This document shows positions 34,301 to 40,087 of a stretch of 59,907 nucleotides of DNA, piece after piece. A program made the position numbers and the translations under genes. The notes beneath the pieces were generated by a model. It made no database searches. It was not told the origin of the DNA and was given only the letters and a program-made list of their open reading frames with translations. How positions within the stretch are numbered: position 1 is the stretch's first letter; each line of letters starts with the position of its first letter. The stretch is from CAYXGZ01 sp964464755 (GTDB taxonomy: Bacteria > Planctomycetota > MHYJ01 > JACPRB01). The stretch spans positions 1-59,907 of the forward strand of contig CAYXGZ010000021.1 in the NCBI GenBank assembly GCA_964464755.1, written 5' to 3'.

Positions 34301-34432
34301 GTCGATTGACAGGTCGGAAAACTCGCCGCTCTGCGCGCGGATGCAATCCATGAGCTGGGCCTGGTTGATCAGGCCGAGCTGGACGGCGACCATTCCCAAG
34401 GATTGGCGGCGCGGATCCTGCGGATCAGGCAT
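31343..34432 (-). CDS. Membrane-anchored TPR protein with gluzincin-like metallopeptidase domain (1029 aa)
   Basis: Residues about 10-65 resemble the GspE-N/MshEN module also found in the kinase at 28593. A Pro/Thr-rich cytoplasmic linker follows (70-185) with repeated TKVR-x-A-x-TG-x-V motifs (residues 119-129 and 141-151). A transmembrane helix spans 186-211. The long outer part contains coiled and TPR-like helices (about 240-780). The C-terminal domain has HEGLHQ (HExxH, His889-His893) and a downstream NEGYASYFE with Glu909 as likely third zinc ligand, the gluzincin layout. It is probably an extracytoplasmic zinc protease or protease-like protein. Its cytoplasmic Thr repeats could be phosphorylated by the neighbouring kinase (inference). 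Confidence 0.82.
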   Translation of the reverse strand: MPDPQDPRRQSLGMVAVQLGLINQAQLMDCIRAQSGEFSDLSIDQILVEKKHLTQDQVDKLLLELSRQAAVPGPSPSPDRPTRATSVRPGTASRNAATGVTAARPAEPPPPPSSGTGVTKVRQASTGQVEAAPPSPPQGGTKVRRAPTGEVAVPAGTPERLTGRRERTTAKRVAPEKPPAPAPRRSTAFVWIVTGLLAIIPVAALSIIFVLRNSHPPAPPIVVKTPPPAPTAKPTALPLPPKKPVADEGRIRARLTMLKGDEPFIAKWNEIAHRIDNAREPEQYKSFLPDLERIVTEARGTKYEDLVVVGYREVLEAMKARAEQVFAFLSDEVARLCAAGKYGEAVKSWDWFPLHLDTAGLYAKRIDEKRAETVAAAETEYGKSKEQVDELLAKGRISEAKLLLLRALEIGFPKLVDDAYQRLSKLTEIEDAAARKAEEAQLAEFEKLKKAERESAGLVAAYRKQFWDLVTARNLDGASTFLGKEKQGAAPELAKELDSLAKTLAGIRSAFEAAGERLKGRSGQSITLAILENGRPQSRSFHLVGVSGGRIRTQVEGRDFTLPLEDLDVPELLRLAEGAGGETGSLIAGLGRMLSGDFPAAHADLKAAGAQASALAAFIEGSTGFLEKNAGPMKEAAAKLMAAKDWAAAADAWSRLAAIPSERKAALRGRARAYYQQNNFVSTVLDIESLFEMDDFSEEVIELLNQSYKRATLIAKAIQIYEAASRRVPSNPTVLANLVALYMQIHEYQKAQEALGRAEKVKGFSGELAQLAALLHTCLEPSFAGQTFKAKFGRYDLETNVSQKYANDMAQFMDKVYQSYVKVFPYKKNETLRFHVKLFASESEFFGYFRKTTGSSPVGDKGKVLAYYMPLTKELVGWNAEDILETLMHEGLHQYIDYFVTDCPIWFNEGYASYFEKSTADEAIFNPGRHMTVRYMLSSKQLPSMKEIFMMDRATFRKEGALHYGSSWSVIYWMHRSGNRHILDRYFEALMAGKDQQQAFDEVFGPGKANVEALDAKWRRSIFTENYDE

Positions 34433-34455
34433 AAAGCTCCGGAACCGAGGGGCCC

Positions 34456-34483
34456 ATTATAGTGGGGGGTACCGTCCCTGCAA
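34456..34483 (-). promoter_or_regulatory. Promoter of the membrane peptidase gene
   Basis: On the minus strand, TTGCAG (34478-34483), 16 bp, TATAAT (34456-34461). The ATG at 34432 is 23 nt downstream, leaving a short leader. Confidence 0.55.
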
Positions 34484-34631
34484 GGAATCGAGCTGACCCG
34501 ATCTCATACGGATAGCCCCTTGGAGTCAAATAAGTTAAACTTCCTGGATGCCGCAGATCGTCGCGCTGCTCCGTCACGAAGTTCCTCCACAAAGATCGTG
34601 CCAACGCAAGGACTTTATTTTCGGAATTTAG

Positions 34632-34661
34632 TTGACTTGAACTTGGCGGCGATACTATACT
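34632..34661 (+). promoter_or_regulatory. Promoter of the candidate noncoding RNA
   Basis: TTGACT (34632-34637), 18-bp spacer, TATACT (34656-34661), in an AT-rich setting. The predicted start is near 34668. No start codon with coding frame follows. Confidence 0.6.
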
Positions 34662-34667
34662 TGACAC

Positions 34668-35113
34668 GGACGTAAAGTCTTGGGCGTGATCTATGCAGTG
34701 AGCCCGGGACGGGATCGGAGGAGACGGGGCGAAGCGCCTCGGAATTCCGACAACCCATCCTGATCCGCAGCATAGGATTGCGTCGGCGTGACGGGACCTG
34801 GTAAAGTTGGGGTCGCCGGACGCCGATGTACACCCCAGCGGGGGACGACGGAAGTCGGAACCCTGCCGATCGGCCCGATGAGCGGGCTCTGAATTGAAAA
34901 ATAGTCGTCGGGCGTCGCCGCAGACCTTGGCGAATCGGTCCAACCTAGAAACATTGGGACCGTAAGGTCTACGGGCGTAAGGGTGGTAGTCAGTGGATAG
35001 CCTCGGATAGGGGGCTGACTATCCCTGCCCAAAATCTGTTTCCCCCTCTCTCCAGGGCCAGGCCGCCTATGAAAGGGAATCCCCTCGATGCGGTGGCCTG
35101 GCTCCTTTTTTTT
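34668..35113 (+). ncRNA. Candidate structured noncoding RNA, class not recognised (about 446 nt)
   Basis: Bounded by a good promoter and a strong intrinsic terminator with no plausible coding frame between. Several helices can be drawn: GGGGCG/CGCCTC around an AAG loop (34726-34740); TCGGCGT with ACGCCGA across the middle; GACGAC with GTCGTC; CGGTCC/GGACCG closing a 15-nt loop (34937-34963); and GGTAGTCAG/CTGACTATC near the 3' end. I looked for RNase P, tmRNA, SRP, 6S and group I/II signatures and found none. It is divergent from the membrane peptidase gene and precedes the DUF2203 operon, from which the terminator separates it. It could be a new or divergent RNA family. Confidence 0.55.
35055..35113 (+). 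terminator. Strong Rho-independent terminator
   Basis: GGGCCAGGCCGCC (35055-35067) pairs with GGTGGCCTGGCTC (35092-35104), allowing two G-U pairs, around a 24-nt loop. Eight T residues follow at 35106-35113. It ends the candidate RNA on the plus strand. Confidence 0.85.
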
Positions 35114-35139
35114 CTCCTCGATCCGGCCTGACCCGCGGG

Positions 35140-35168
35140 TTGCGCCGGGTCGCCCGCCCGCCTAGAAT
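35140..35168 (+). promoter_or_regulatory. Promoter of the DUF2203-IscU-selenoprotein operon
   Basis: TTGCGC (35140-35145), 17 bp, TAGAAT (35163-35168), 9 nt before the ATG at 35178; probably near-leaderless. Confidence 0.55.
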
Positions 35169-35177
35169 GGGCCCCCC

Positions 35178-35603
35178 ATGGGCCCGCGCATCTTCACCGT
35201 CCCCGAAGCCGAGTCCCTCGTCGCCCTCGTCGAGTCCGTCTTCACCGAGCTCGACGCCATCCGGGTCCGCCTCAAGAAGCTCAAGGGCAAGATGGAGGTC
35301 CTCGAGATGATCTGGGGCGAGGAGATCTCCGACGAGGCCTGCCCGGACCGCAAGGAGTACGAGCACTACCTCGCCTCCGTGGAGGAGGCCAAGGCCGCCT
35401 ACGAGGCCTCCCTCAAGAAGCTCGTCGAGAAGGAGATCGTCCTCAAGAGCGTCGAGACCGGCCTCGTCGACTTTTACGGCGTCGTCGAGGGGCGACTCGT
35501 CTTCCTGTGCTACCAGCGCGGCGAGAAGTCCGTGCGGTACTATCACCACCTCGAGGACGGGTTCCCGGGCCGCAAGCCGCTCGCGCCCGGGGCCACGGCG
35601 TGA
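35178..35603 (+). CDS. DUF2203-family protein (141 aa)
   Basis: Cytosolic protein of unknown function. It fits DUF2203: the N-terminal IFTVPEAESLVALVESVF motif, a charged helical middle, then the conserved block KSVETGLVDFYGVVEGRLVF followed by LCYQRGEKSVRYYHH and GFPGRKPL. The length is typical. It heads a three-gene operon with an IscU-like scaffold 1 nt after its stop and the UGA-containing ArsC-like gene. That hints at a link with iron-sulfur or redox chemistry, but no function is established from the sequence. Confidence 0.85.
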   Translation: MGPRIFTVPEAESLVALVESVFTELDAIRVRLKKLKGKMEVLEMIWGEEISDEACPDRKEYEHYLASVEEAKAAYEASLKKLVEKEIVLKSVETGLVDFYGVVEGRLVFLCYQRGEKSVRYYHHLEDGFPGRKPLAPGATA

Positions 35604-35604
35604 C

Positions 35605-35994
35605 ATGGGCTTCGACGAGTACGGGCCGACCGTCATGGACCACTTCCTGAACCCCAGGAACACGGGCGAGATCAAGCCCGCGGACGCATCATCCTTCGTC
35701 GAGAATTCCACCTGCGGGGACATGGTCAAGCTGACGATGAGGATCGAGAAGGGCGTGGTGCTCGAGGCGCGGACCAAGACCTTCGGCTGCGCCGCCGCCA
35801 TCGCCGCCGCGTCGGCCATGACCGAGCTGCTCACCGGCGCGCCGGTGGAGCGGGCGCGGCTCCTGACGGACCGGGACGTCGTCGAGCGCCTCGGCGGGCT
35901 GCCCGAACACAAGGTCAAGTGCTCCCTCGTCGCGACGCAGGCCGTGAAGGCCGCCTTCGAGGGCTGGGATCGAGCTGGAGGGAGGATCGCATGA
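35605..35994 (+). CDS. IscU/NifU-like iron-sulfur cluster scaffold (129 aa)
   Basis: Scaffold on which [2Fe-2S]/[4Fe-4S] clusters are assembled. It begins YGPTVMDHFLNPRNTGEI, the NifU-N/IscU hallmark. The three cluster-ligand Cys are present in their usual settings: STCGDMVKL, KTFGCAAAIAAASAM and HKVKCSLVATQAVKAA, with the conserved Asp after the first Cys. No cysteine desulfurase is adjacent. The stop codon overlaps the ATG of the ArsC-like gene (ATGA), indicating translational coupling. Partnership with a selenocysteine redox protein is unusual for IscU. Confidence 0.93.
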   Translation: MGFDEYGPTVMDHFLNPRNTGEIKPADASSFVENSTCGDMVKLTMRIEKGVVLEARTKTFGCAAAIAAASAMTELLTGAPVERARLLTDRDVVERLGGLPEHKVKCSLVATQAVKAAFEGWDRAGGRIA

Positions 35995-36329
35995 GCGGGA
36001 TCGTCTTCTACGACCGGTTCTGAACGGGCTGCAAGAACGCGAGGCGTGTCCTCGAGCGTCTGACCCGTGCCTTCAAGACCATCAACGTGCGCAAGACCCC
36101 GGTGCTCAAGCCGCAGGTCCTGACGCTGGTGCGCAAGCACAAGAAGGCCTACGCCAAGATCGGGCCGAACCTCCGCGAGCTCGACATCGCCGCGGCCACC
36201 GACGAGCAGATCCTCGGGCACTTCCTCGGCCGCGACGGCGACCGCATGCGCGCGCCGGTGCTCAGCAACGGGATGGTAATCATCGCCGGCTGCGACGAGG
36301 AGATGTACCGGCGCATGACGCGGGGTTGA
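35991..36329 (+). CDS. ArsC/Spx-like thioredoxin-fold protein with in-frame UGA: probable selenoprotein (112 aa with Sec)
   Basis: The ATG overlaps the IscU stop. Translation gives MSGIVFYDRF, then TGA at codon 11 (36021-36023), then TGCKNARRVLERL, and continues with no other stop to 36329. Reading the TGA as selenocysteine gives U-T-G-C at the exact place of the C-x-x-C redox motif of the ArsC/Spx family, right after the first beta strand. Family features follow: a helix, basic strand INVRKTPVL, ELDIAAATDEQILGHFLG, and the conserved Arg-Pro region as RAPVLSNGMVIIAGCDEEMY. A hairpin of SECIS geometry sits just downstream. Family knowledge: ArsC reduces arsenate; relatives are thiol-disulfide oxidoreductases. 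The physiological substrate here is unknown. A GTG-started 80-aa fragment (from 36087) would lack the active site. Confidence 0.85.
36021..36068 (+). promoter_or_regulatory. Candidate bacterial SECIS element (UGA plus hairpin)
   Basis: The UGA (36021-36023) is followed 13 nt later by an 8-bp stem: ACGCGAGG (36037-36044) with CCTCG/GCGT (36050-36059, two bulged bases at 36055-36056). It closes a 5-nt loop CGTGT (36045-36049) that contains the G-U expected for SelB contact. An outer pairing ACGGG (36024-36028)/CCCGT (36064-36068) frames it. The loop begins 21 nt after the UGA, as in E. coli fdhF. Confidence 0.7.
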
Positions 36330-36341
36330 TGCCGAGGGGCG

Positions 36342-36370
36342 TTGAACGCCCGCGGGCGGACTGGTACATT
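36342..36370 (+). promoter_or_regulatory. Promoter of the amidohydrolase operon
   Basis: TTGAAC (36342-36347), 17 bp, TACATT (36365-36370), 40 nt before the first ATG (36411). The -35 lies inside a perfect inverted repeat GGGCGT-TGA-ACGCCC (36337-36351), which could be an operator. Confidence 0.55.
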
Positions 36371-36410
36371 CGCGCCTTCTCGGAGAGGGGCGGATCGGGG
36401 GATTCGTAGG

Positions 36411-38864
36411 ATGAGGTTCGCCGCCGCCCTGCTCCTGCTGTCGCCGCTGCTCGGCGCCCAGGATCCGCCCGCCGCCCGCCCCCTGCTCGTGCGGGGCGCC
36501 AAGGTCTACACCGTCTCCGGCGGCGTCCTCGAGTCCGCGGACCTCCTCGTCGAGAACGGGCGCTTCAAGGCGGTGGGGCGCAACCTGCCCGAGCCGCCCC
36601 AGGCCGTCGTCGTCGACGCGGCGGGCCTCGTCGCCATCCCCGCCCTGGTCGACGGAGCCTCGGCGATCCTCCAGCCGTCCGAGTCGCCGGCGGCCGGCGG
36701 CGCCGAGCAGGACGTCGTCGACGGCCTCGACCTCTTCGACGACGAGGCGGCCCGCGGCGCGCTCTCCTCCGGCGTCATCACGGCGTGCTGCGTGCCCGGG
36801 GCCCGGGGCCCCGTCTCCGGCCTGGCGGCCGTGCTGCGGCTCGGCCCCGGCCGGCCCCGCGTGATCAAGCCCCAGGCCTCCCTCCGCTTCGTGCTCGGCG
36901 TGTCCCCGACCGAGACCTCCTCGACGGCCCAGCGCGCGCTCGACGCGAAGGGCCTCCGGCAGATCCTCGAGGGCGCGAAGAAGTACCGCGAGTCGTGGGA
37001 GCAGTACCGGAAGGACCTCGAGGAGTACGAGAAGTCGCGGAAACCGGCCGCGCCCGCCGCGAGCCCGGCCCCCGGCCCGGCGCCTCCGAAGGCTCCGGAG
37101 CCGCAGGATCCGCCGAAGCCGGCTCCCGCTCCCGCCGCGTCGCCGACTCCCGCGCCGGAGCTGAAGAAGCCCGTGAAGCCCAGGCTCGACCGGGCCCAGG
37201 AGACGCTGGCACGCTGCCTCGACGAGAAGAACCCGCTGCCCGTGCGGATCGAGGTCCACCAGGTGGACGCGATCGAGGCCGCGCTGCGACTCGTGGACGA
37301 GTTCAAGCTCAAGGCCGTGCTGGAGCGGGTCACCGAGGGCTGGAAGGTCGCGGAGCTCGTCGCGCGCTCGAAGGTGCCCGTGATCGTCGGGCCGGTCCAG
37401 CTCTGGGGCCCGGCGCGCGTCGAGGAACTCGGCCACAGCGAGGCCAACGCCGCGCTCCTGTCGAAGGCCGGCGCCGACGTGTCGATCGCGTCCTTCGGAC
37501 CCCGCGGCTCCTGGCGCTTCCTGCTCGAGGCCGGCGGCGTGGCCGTTTCCCGCGGCCTGCCCCGGGAGAACGCGCTCAAGGCCGTGACGCTGGGCGCCGC
37601 CAAGCACCTCGGCCTGAACCAGGACTTCGGCGCGATTTCCGCGGGAAGGGTGGGGGACTTCCTCCTGCTCTCGGGCGAGCCCTTCGAGGCGGGCACGCGG
37701 GTCCTGAAGACCTACTCGGCCGGCGTCGAAGCGTACTCGGCGGTCCCCGGGCCGCTCCACGCCTCCCCGGCGCTGCCTCCCGCCCCGTCGCGGATGGACG
37801 CCGCCCCGGCCGGGGCGTCGATCCTGCTGCGCGGCGGTCGCATCGTCCCGATGTCGCGCGCCATGCTGGAGTCCGGGGAACTGCTCATCGCCGGCGACCG
37901 GCTCGTCGCGATCGACGCGAAGATCGAGCCGCCGGCCGGCGCGGAGATCATCGACCTCCCGGCGGGGAGCTGGGTCACGCCGGGCTTCATCGATGCCCAC
38001 ACGCAGCTCGGGCTGGGCCCCGAGGCCGACGAGATCACGGACCCGGTCTCGCCGCACCTCCGGGCGGCGGACGGCATCCGCTCCAACCATCCCGCGCTCC
38101 TCGAGGCGGCGAAGTCCGGCTTCACCCTGGCCGCCGTGGCCCCGGGAGACGCGAACGTGGTGGGGGGACGGTACGCCTTGCTGCGGCTGAACGGCGCGCG
38201 CCTCGACCGGGCCCTGCACGCGGAGGCCGCCGGCCTGAAGTTCTCGCTCGGCGACGACGCCGTCCGGGAGGACGGGGAACCGACCTCGCGCCCCGGGGCC
38301 CTCGCGCTCCTGCGCCGGCACCTGGCGATGAAGGGCGAGGTGGCCGACTCCGCGGTGCGCCGCCGCGAGCCCTGCCTGGTCAATCTCCGGCGCGCCGACG
38401 ACATCGCCCGGTTCGCGGAGCTCCGGGCCTCCTTCGACCTGCGGGCCGCGATCGTCCACGCCGACGAGGCGGTGCGGGCGATCCCCGCCCTCCGCAACGG
38501 GAAGCTCGGCGTCGCGTTCGGGCCGCTGACGCCCGCATCGACCCTCGAGCAGCTCGAGACGCCCGGTCGCCTGGAGCGCGAGGGGATCCCGGTCGCGCTG
38601 ATCGGCGACGCGCCCGCCGCGGCCCCGCACCAGGTCCGCTGGATGGCGGCGGTGGCCGTGCGCCACGGGCTGTCCCCCGATGCCGCGCTCCGCGCCCTGA
38701 CGGTCGTTCCCGCCCGCTTCCTCGGGATCGAAACGGAGGTCGGGTCGCTCGAGGCGGGCCGCCGCGCGGACGTCGTCGTCTGGTCGGGCGATCCGCTCGC
38801 ACCCGGCACCGAAGCGATCCTCGTCATCTCGGGCGGCAGTATTGTCCACAGGAAGCCGAAGTAA
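36411..38864 (+). CDS. Secreted tandem amidohydrolase-fold protein 1, two domains (817 aa)
   Basis: Signal peptide (MRFAAALLLLSPLLGAQD). Two imidazolonepropionase-like amidohydrolase units lie in tandem, about 28-460 and 469-815, each with the small beta-sandwich start (LLVRGAKVYTVSGG; ILLRGGRIVPMSRAMLESG) and the family C-terminal run (AGRVGDFLLLSGEPFEAG; AGRRADVVVWSGDPL). Metal ligands are degenerate. The first unit has PALVDGASAI where HxH should be; the second has DAHTQLG with only His530. A Pro/Ala/Lys-rich insertion is near residues 215-260. It is probably not catalytic as usually understood. First of seven coupled genes. The ATG was chosen to put the signal peptide first. Confidence 0.85.
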   Translation: MRFAAALLLLSPLLGAQDPPAARPLLVRGAKVYTVSGGVLESADLLVENGRFKAVGRNLPEPPQAVVVDAAGLVAIPALVDGASAILQPSESPAAGGAEQDVVDGLDLFDDEAARGALSSGVITACCVPGARGPVSGLAAVLRLGPGRPRVIKPQASLRFVLGVSPTETSSTAQRALDAKGLRQILEGAKKYRESWEQYRKDLEEYEKSRKPAAPAASPAPGPAPPKAPEPQDPPKPAPAPAASPTPAPELKKPVKPRLDRAQETLARCLDEKNPLPVRIEVHQVDAIEAALRLVDEFKLKAVLERVTEGWKVAELVARSKVPVIVGPVQLWGPARVEELGHSEANAALLSKAGADVSIASFGPRGSWRFLLEAGGVAVSRGLPRENALKAVTLGAAKHLGLNQDFGAISAGRVGDFLLLSGEPFEAGTRVLKTYSAGVEAYSAVPGPLHASPALPPAPSRMDAAPAGASILLRGGRIVPMSRAMLESGELLIAGDRLVAIDAKIEPPAGAEIIDLPAGSWVTPGFIDAHTQLGLGPEADEITDPVSPHLRAADGIRSNHPALLEAAKSGFTLAAVAPGDANVVGGRYALLRLNGARLDRALHAEAAGLKFSLGDDAVREDGEPTSRPGALALLRRHLAMKGEVADSAVRRREPCLVNLRRADDIARFAELRASFDLRAAIVHADEAVRAIPALRNGKLGVAFGPLTPASTLEQLETPGRLEREGIPVALIGDAPAAAPHQVRWMAAVAVRHGLSPDAALRALTVVPARFLGIETEVGSLEAGRRADVVVWSGDPLAPGTEAILVISGGSIVHRKPK

Positions 38865-38866
38865 CC

Positions 38867-40087
38867 ATGATGCTCCGGATCCCGGTCCTCCTGCTCCTCG
38901 CCGTGCTCGCGCTCCCCGTTCAGGCCGCGCCCCGCGGCGGCACGACGCTCTTCAAGGCCGCGCGGATCATCGTCGCGCCCGGCCAGGAGATCGAGGGAGG
39001 CGGGATCCTCGTGACCGACGGGAAGATCGTCGCCATCGGTCGGGACCTCCCGGTGCCGGAGGGGGCCGCGGTCGTCGATCTGGGGCGCGGCGTCGTCTTT
39101 CCGGGCCTGGTCGACGCGAACCTCCTGCTCTCCGTCGACCCCGTCGCGCTCGAGGACTCCCGCGAGGTGACGCCGGAGTGGAAGATCGCCGACGGGCTGG
39201 CGCCGGGCTCGCGCGACCTGCGCCGCGCGCTGCTCTCGGGCGTGACCGTGGCCTTCGTCGGGCCGGGCAACCAGAACGTGATCGGCGGCCTCGCGGCCGT
39301 CGTCAAGACGGCCGGCGACGAGCCGGCCGAGCGGTTCCTGGATCCCGAGGCGGCCCTCAAGGCCTCCTTCCAGTCCGCGTCGTACGTGAACAACTACCCG
39401 CCGCGCGGGATGGCGCCCGTGAACCAGTACGCCCGCCGCCCGACGACCCGGATGGGGGTCTCCTGGGAATTCCGGAAGGCCTTCCTCGACGCCAAGGCGC
39501 ACGCGGCGGATCGTTCGGCGGCGCGCAACGAGGGGCTCGAGATCCTGGGCCGGGCCCTGGGCAAGTCGCTGGGCGTCCGCATCGCGGCGAGCCGGGCGAT
39601 GGACCTGGAGGCGGCGGGCCGTCTCGTCGAGGAGTTCGGCCTCAAGGTCGTCTTCGAGGAGGCGGAGGAGTCGTTCAAGGAGCTGGAGCTGCTCAAGCGG
39701 CTCGGCGCGTCGGTCGCGCTGCGGCCCGTCTTCCGCCCGCACGTGGCCTCCTCGCAGGACGGCTCCGAGATCCGGTACGGGACCTTCAGCGCCCTGGCGG
39801 GCGCGGGCATCCCCACCGCGCTGCTCTCCGGCGGCAACGGCGCCGGCGAGTCGCTGCTGCACGTCGCCGCCTTCGCGGTGAAGTACGGGGCGACGCGGGA
39901 GCAGGCCCTCGCGGCCGTGACGATCGTCCCCGCCCGGATCCTCGGCGTGGACCGGCGGGTGGGGACGCTGGAGAAGGGCAAGGACGCGGACTTCATCGTC
40001 CTCTCGGGGGATCCGCTCGATCCGACCTCGAAGCTGCTCGGAGTCTACGTGGACGGCCGGGACCGCACCGGCCGGAAGGAGTATTGA
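38867..40087 (+). CDS. Secreted amidohydrolase-fold protein 2, metal ligands lost (406 aa)
   Basis: Starts MMLRIPVLLLLAVLALPVQA, a signal peptide; ATG 38867 or the adjacent 38870. A single amidohydrolase-like unit has LFKAARIIVAPGQEIEGGGI at the N-terminus and VGTLEKGKDADFIVLSGDPL at the C-terminus. The HxH strand reads FPGLVDANLLLSV, so both metal His are missing, and no HGE or TDS motif is seen later. It lies 2 nt after gene 1, and its TGA overlaps the ATG of gene 3. The conserved fold without active-site residues suggests a binding or structural role. Confidence 0.85.
   Translation: MMLRIPVLLLLAVLALPVQAAPRGGTTLFKAARIIVAPGQEIEGGGILVTDGKIVAIGRDLPVPEGAAVVDLGRGVVFPGLVDANLLLSVDPVALEDSREVTPEWKIADGLAPGSRDLRRALLSGVTVAFVGPGNQNVIGGLAAVVKTAGDEPAERFLDPEAALKASFQSASYVNNYPPRGMAPVNQYARRPTTRMGVSWEFRKAFLDAKAHAADRSAARNEGLEILGRALGKSLGVRIAASRAMDLEAAGRLVEEFGLKVVFEEAEESFKELELLKRLGASVALRPVFRPHVASSQDGSEIRYGTFSALAGAGIPTALLSGGNGAGESLLHVAAFAVKYGATREQALAAVTIVPARILGVDRRVGTLEKGKDADFIVLSGDPLDPTSKLLGVYVDGRDRTGRKEY

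Larger units (their letters stand above)
34433..35177. other. 745-bp gene-free interval
   Basis: The longest gene-free stretch in the window and visibly less GC-rich than its surroundings. Left edge: promoter of the minus-strand peptidase gene. From 34632: promoter, structured sequence and terminator of a candidate plus-strand RNA. Right edge: promoter of the DUF2203 operon. Reading frames here lack the codon bias of the neighbouring genes. Confidence 0.75.

Noticed and set aside
34425..34943. Minus-strand frame of 172 codons across the gene-free interval
   Set aside because: It overlaps the peptidase promoter and start, has no recognisable motif and lacks the strong GC bias at third positions seen in real genes here.
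34980..34988. AGGGTGGTA resembling the start of a T-box antiterminator
   Set aside because: The rest of the T-box consensus (ACCGCG) is absent, the interval ends in its own terminator, and no amino acid or synthetase gene follows.
34668..35113. RNase P RNA, tmRNA, SRP RNA, 6S RNA or a group I/II intron
   Set aside because: None of the conserved cores was visible (no GAGGAAAGTCC or ACAGAAA-type blocks, no tRNA-like ends, no domain V). A covariance-model scan would be decisive.
36021..36023. The TGA as a true stop or a pseudogene mutation
   Set aside because: Codon use and family motifs continue for 101 codons, the TGA falls exactly on the catalytic Cys column and a SECIS-like hairpin follows. 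A point error remains possible and is listed as a refuting test.
36087..36329. A separate 80-aa gene starting at GTG 36087
   Set aside because: The same frame runs unbroken back to the TGA and then to an ATG coupled with the IscU stop, and the upstream part completes the ArsC/Spx active site.
36337..36351. GGGCGT-TGA-ACGCCC as a terminator of the DUF2203 operon
   Set aside because: No T-run follows and it overlaps the -35 of the next promoter; kept instead as a possible operator.
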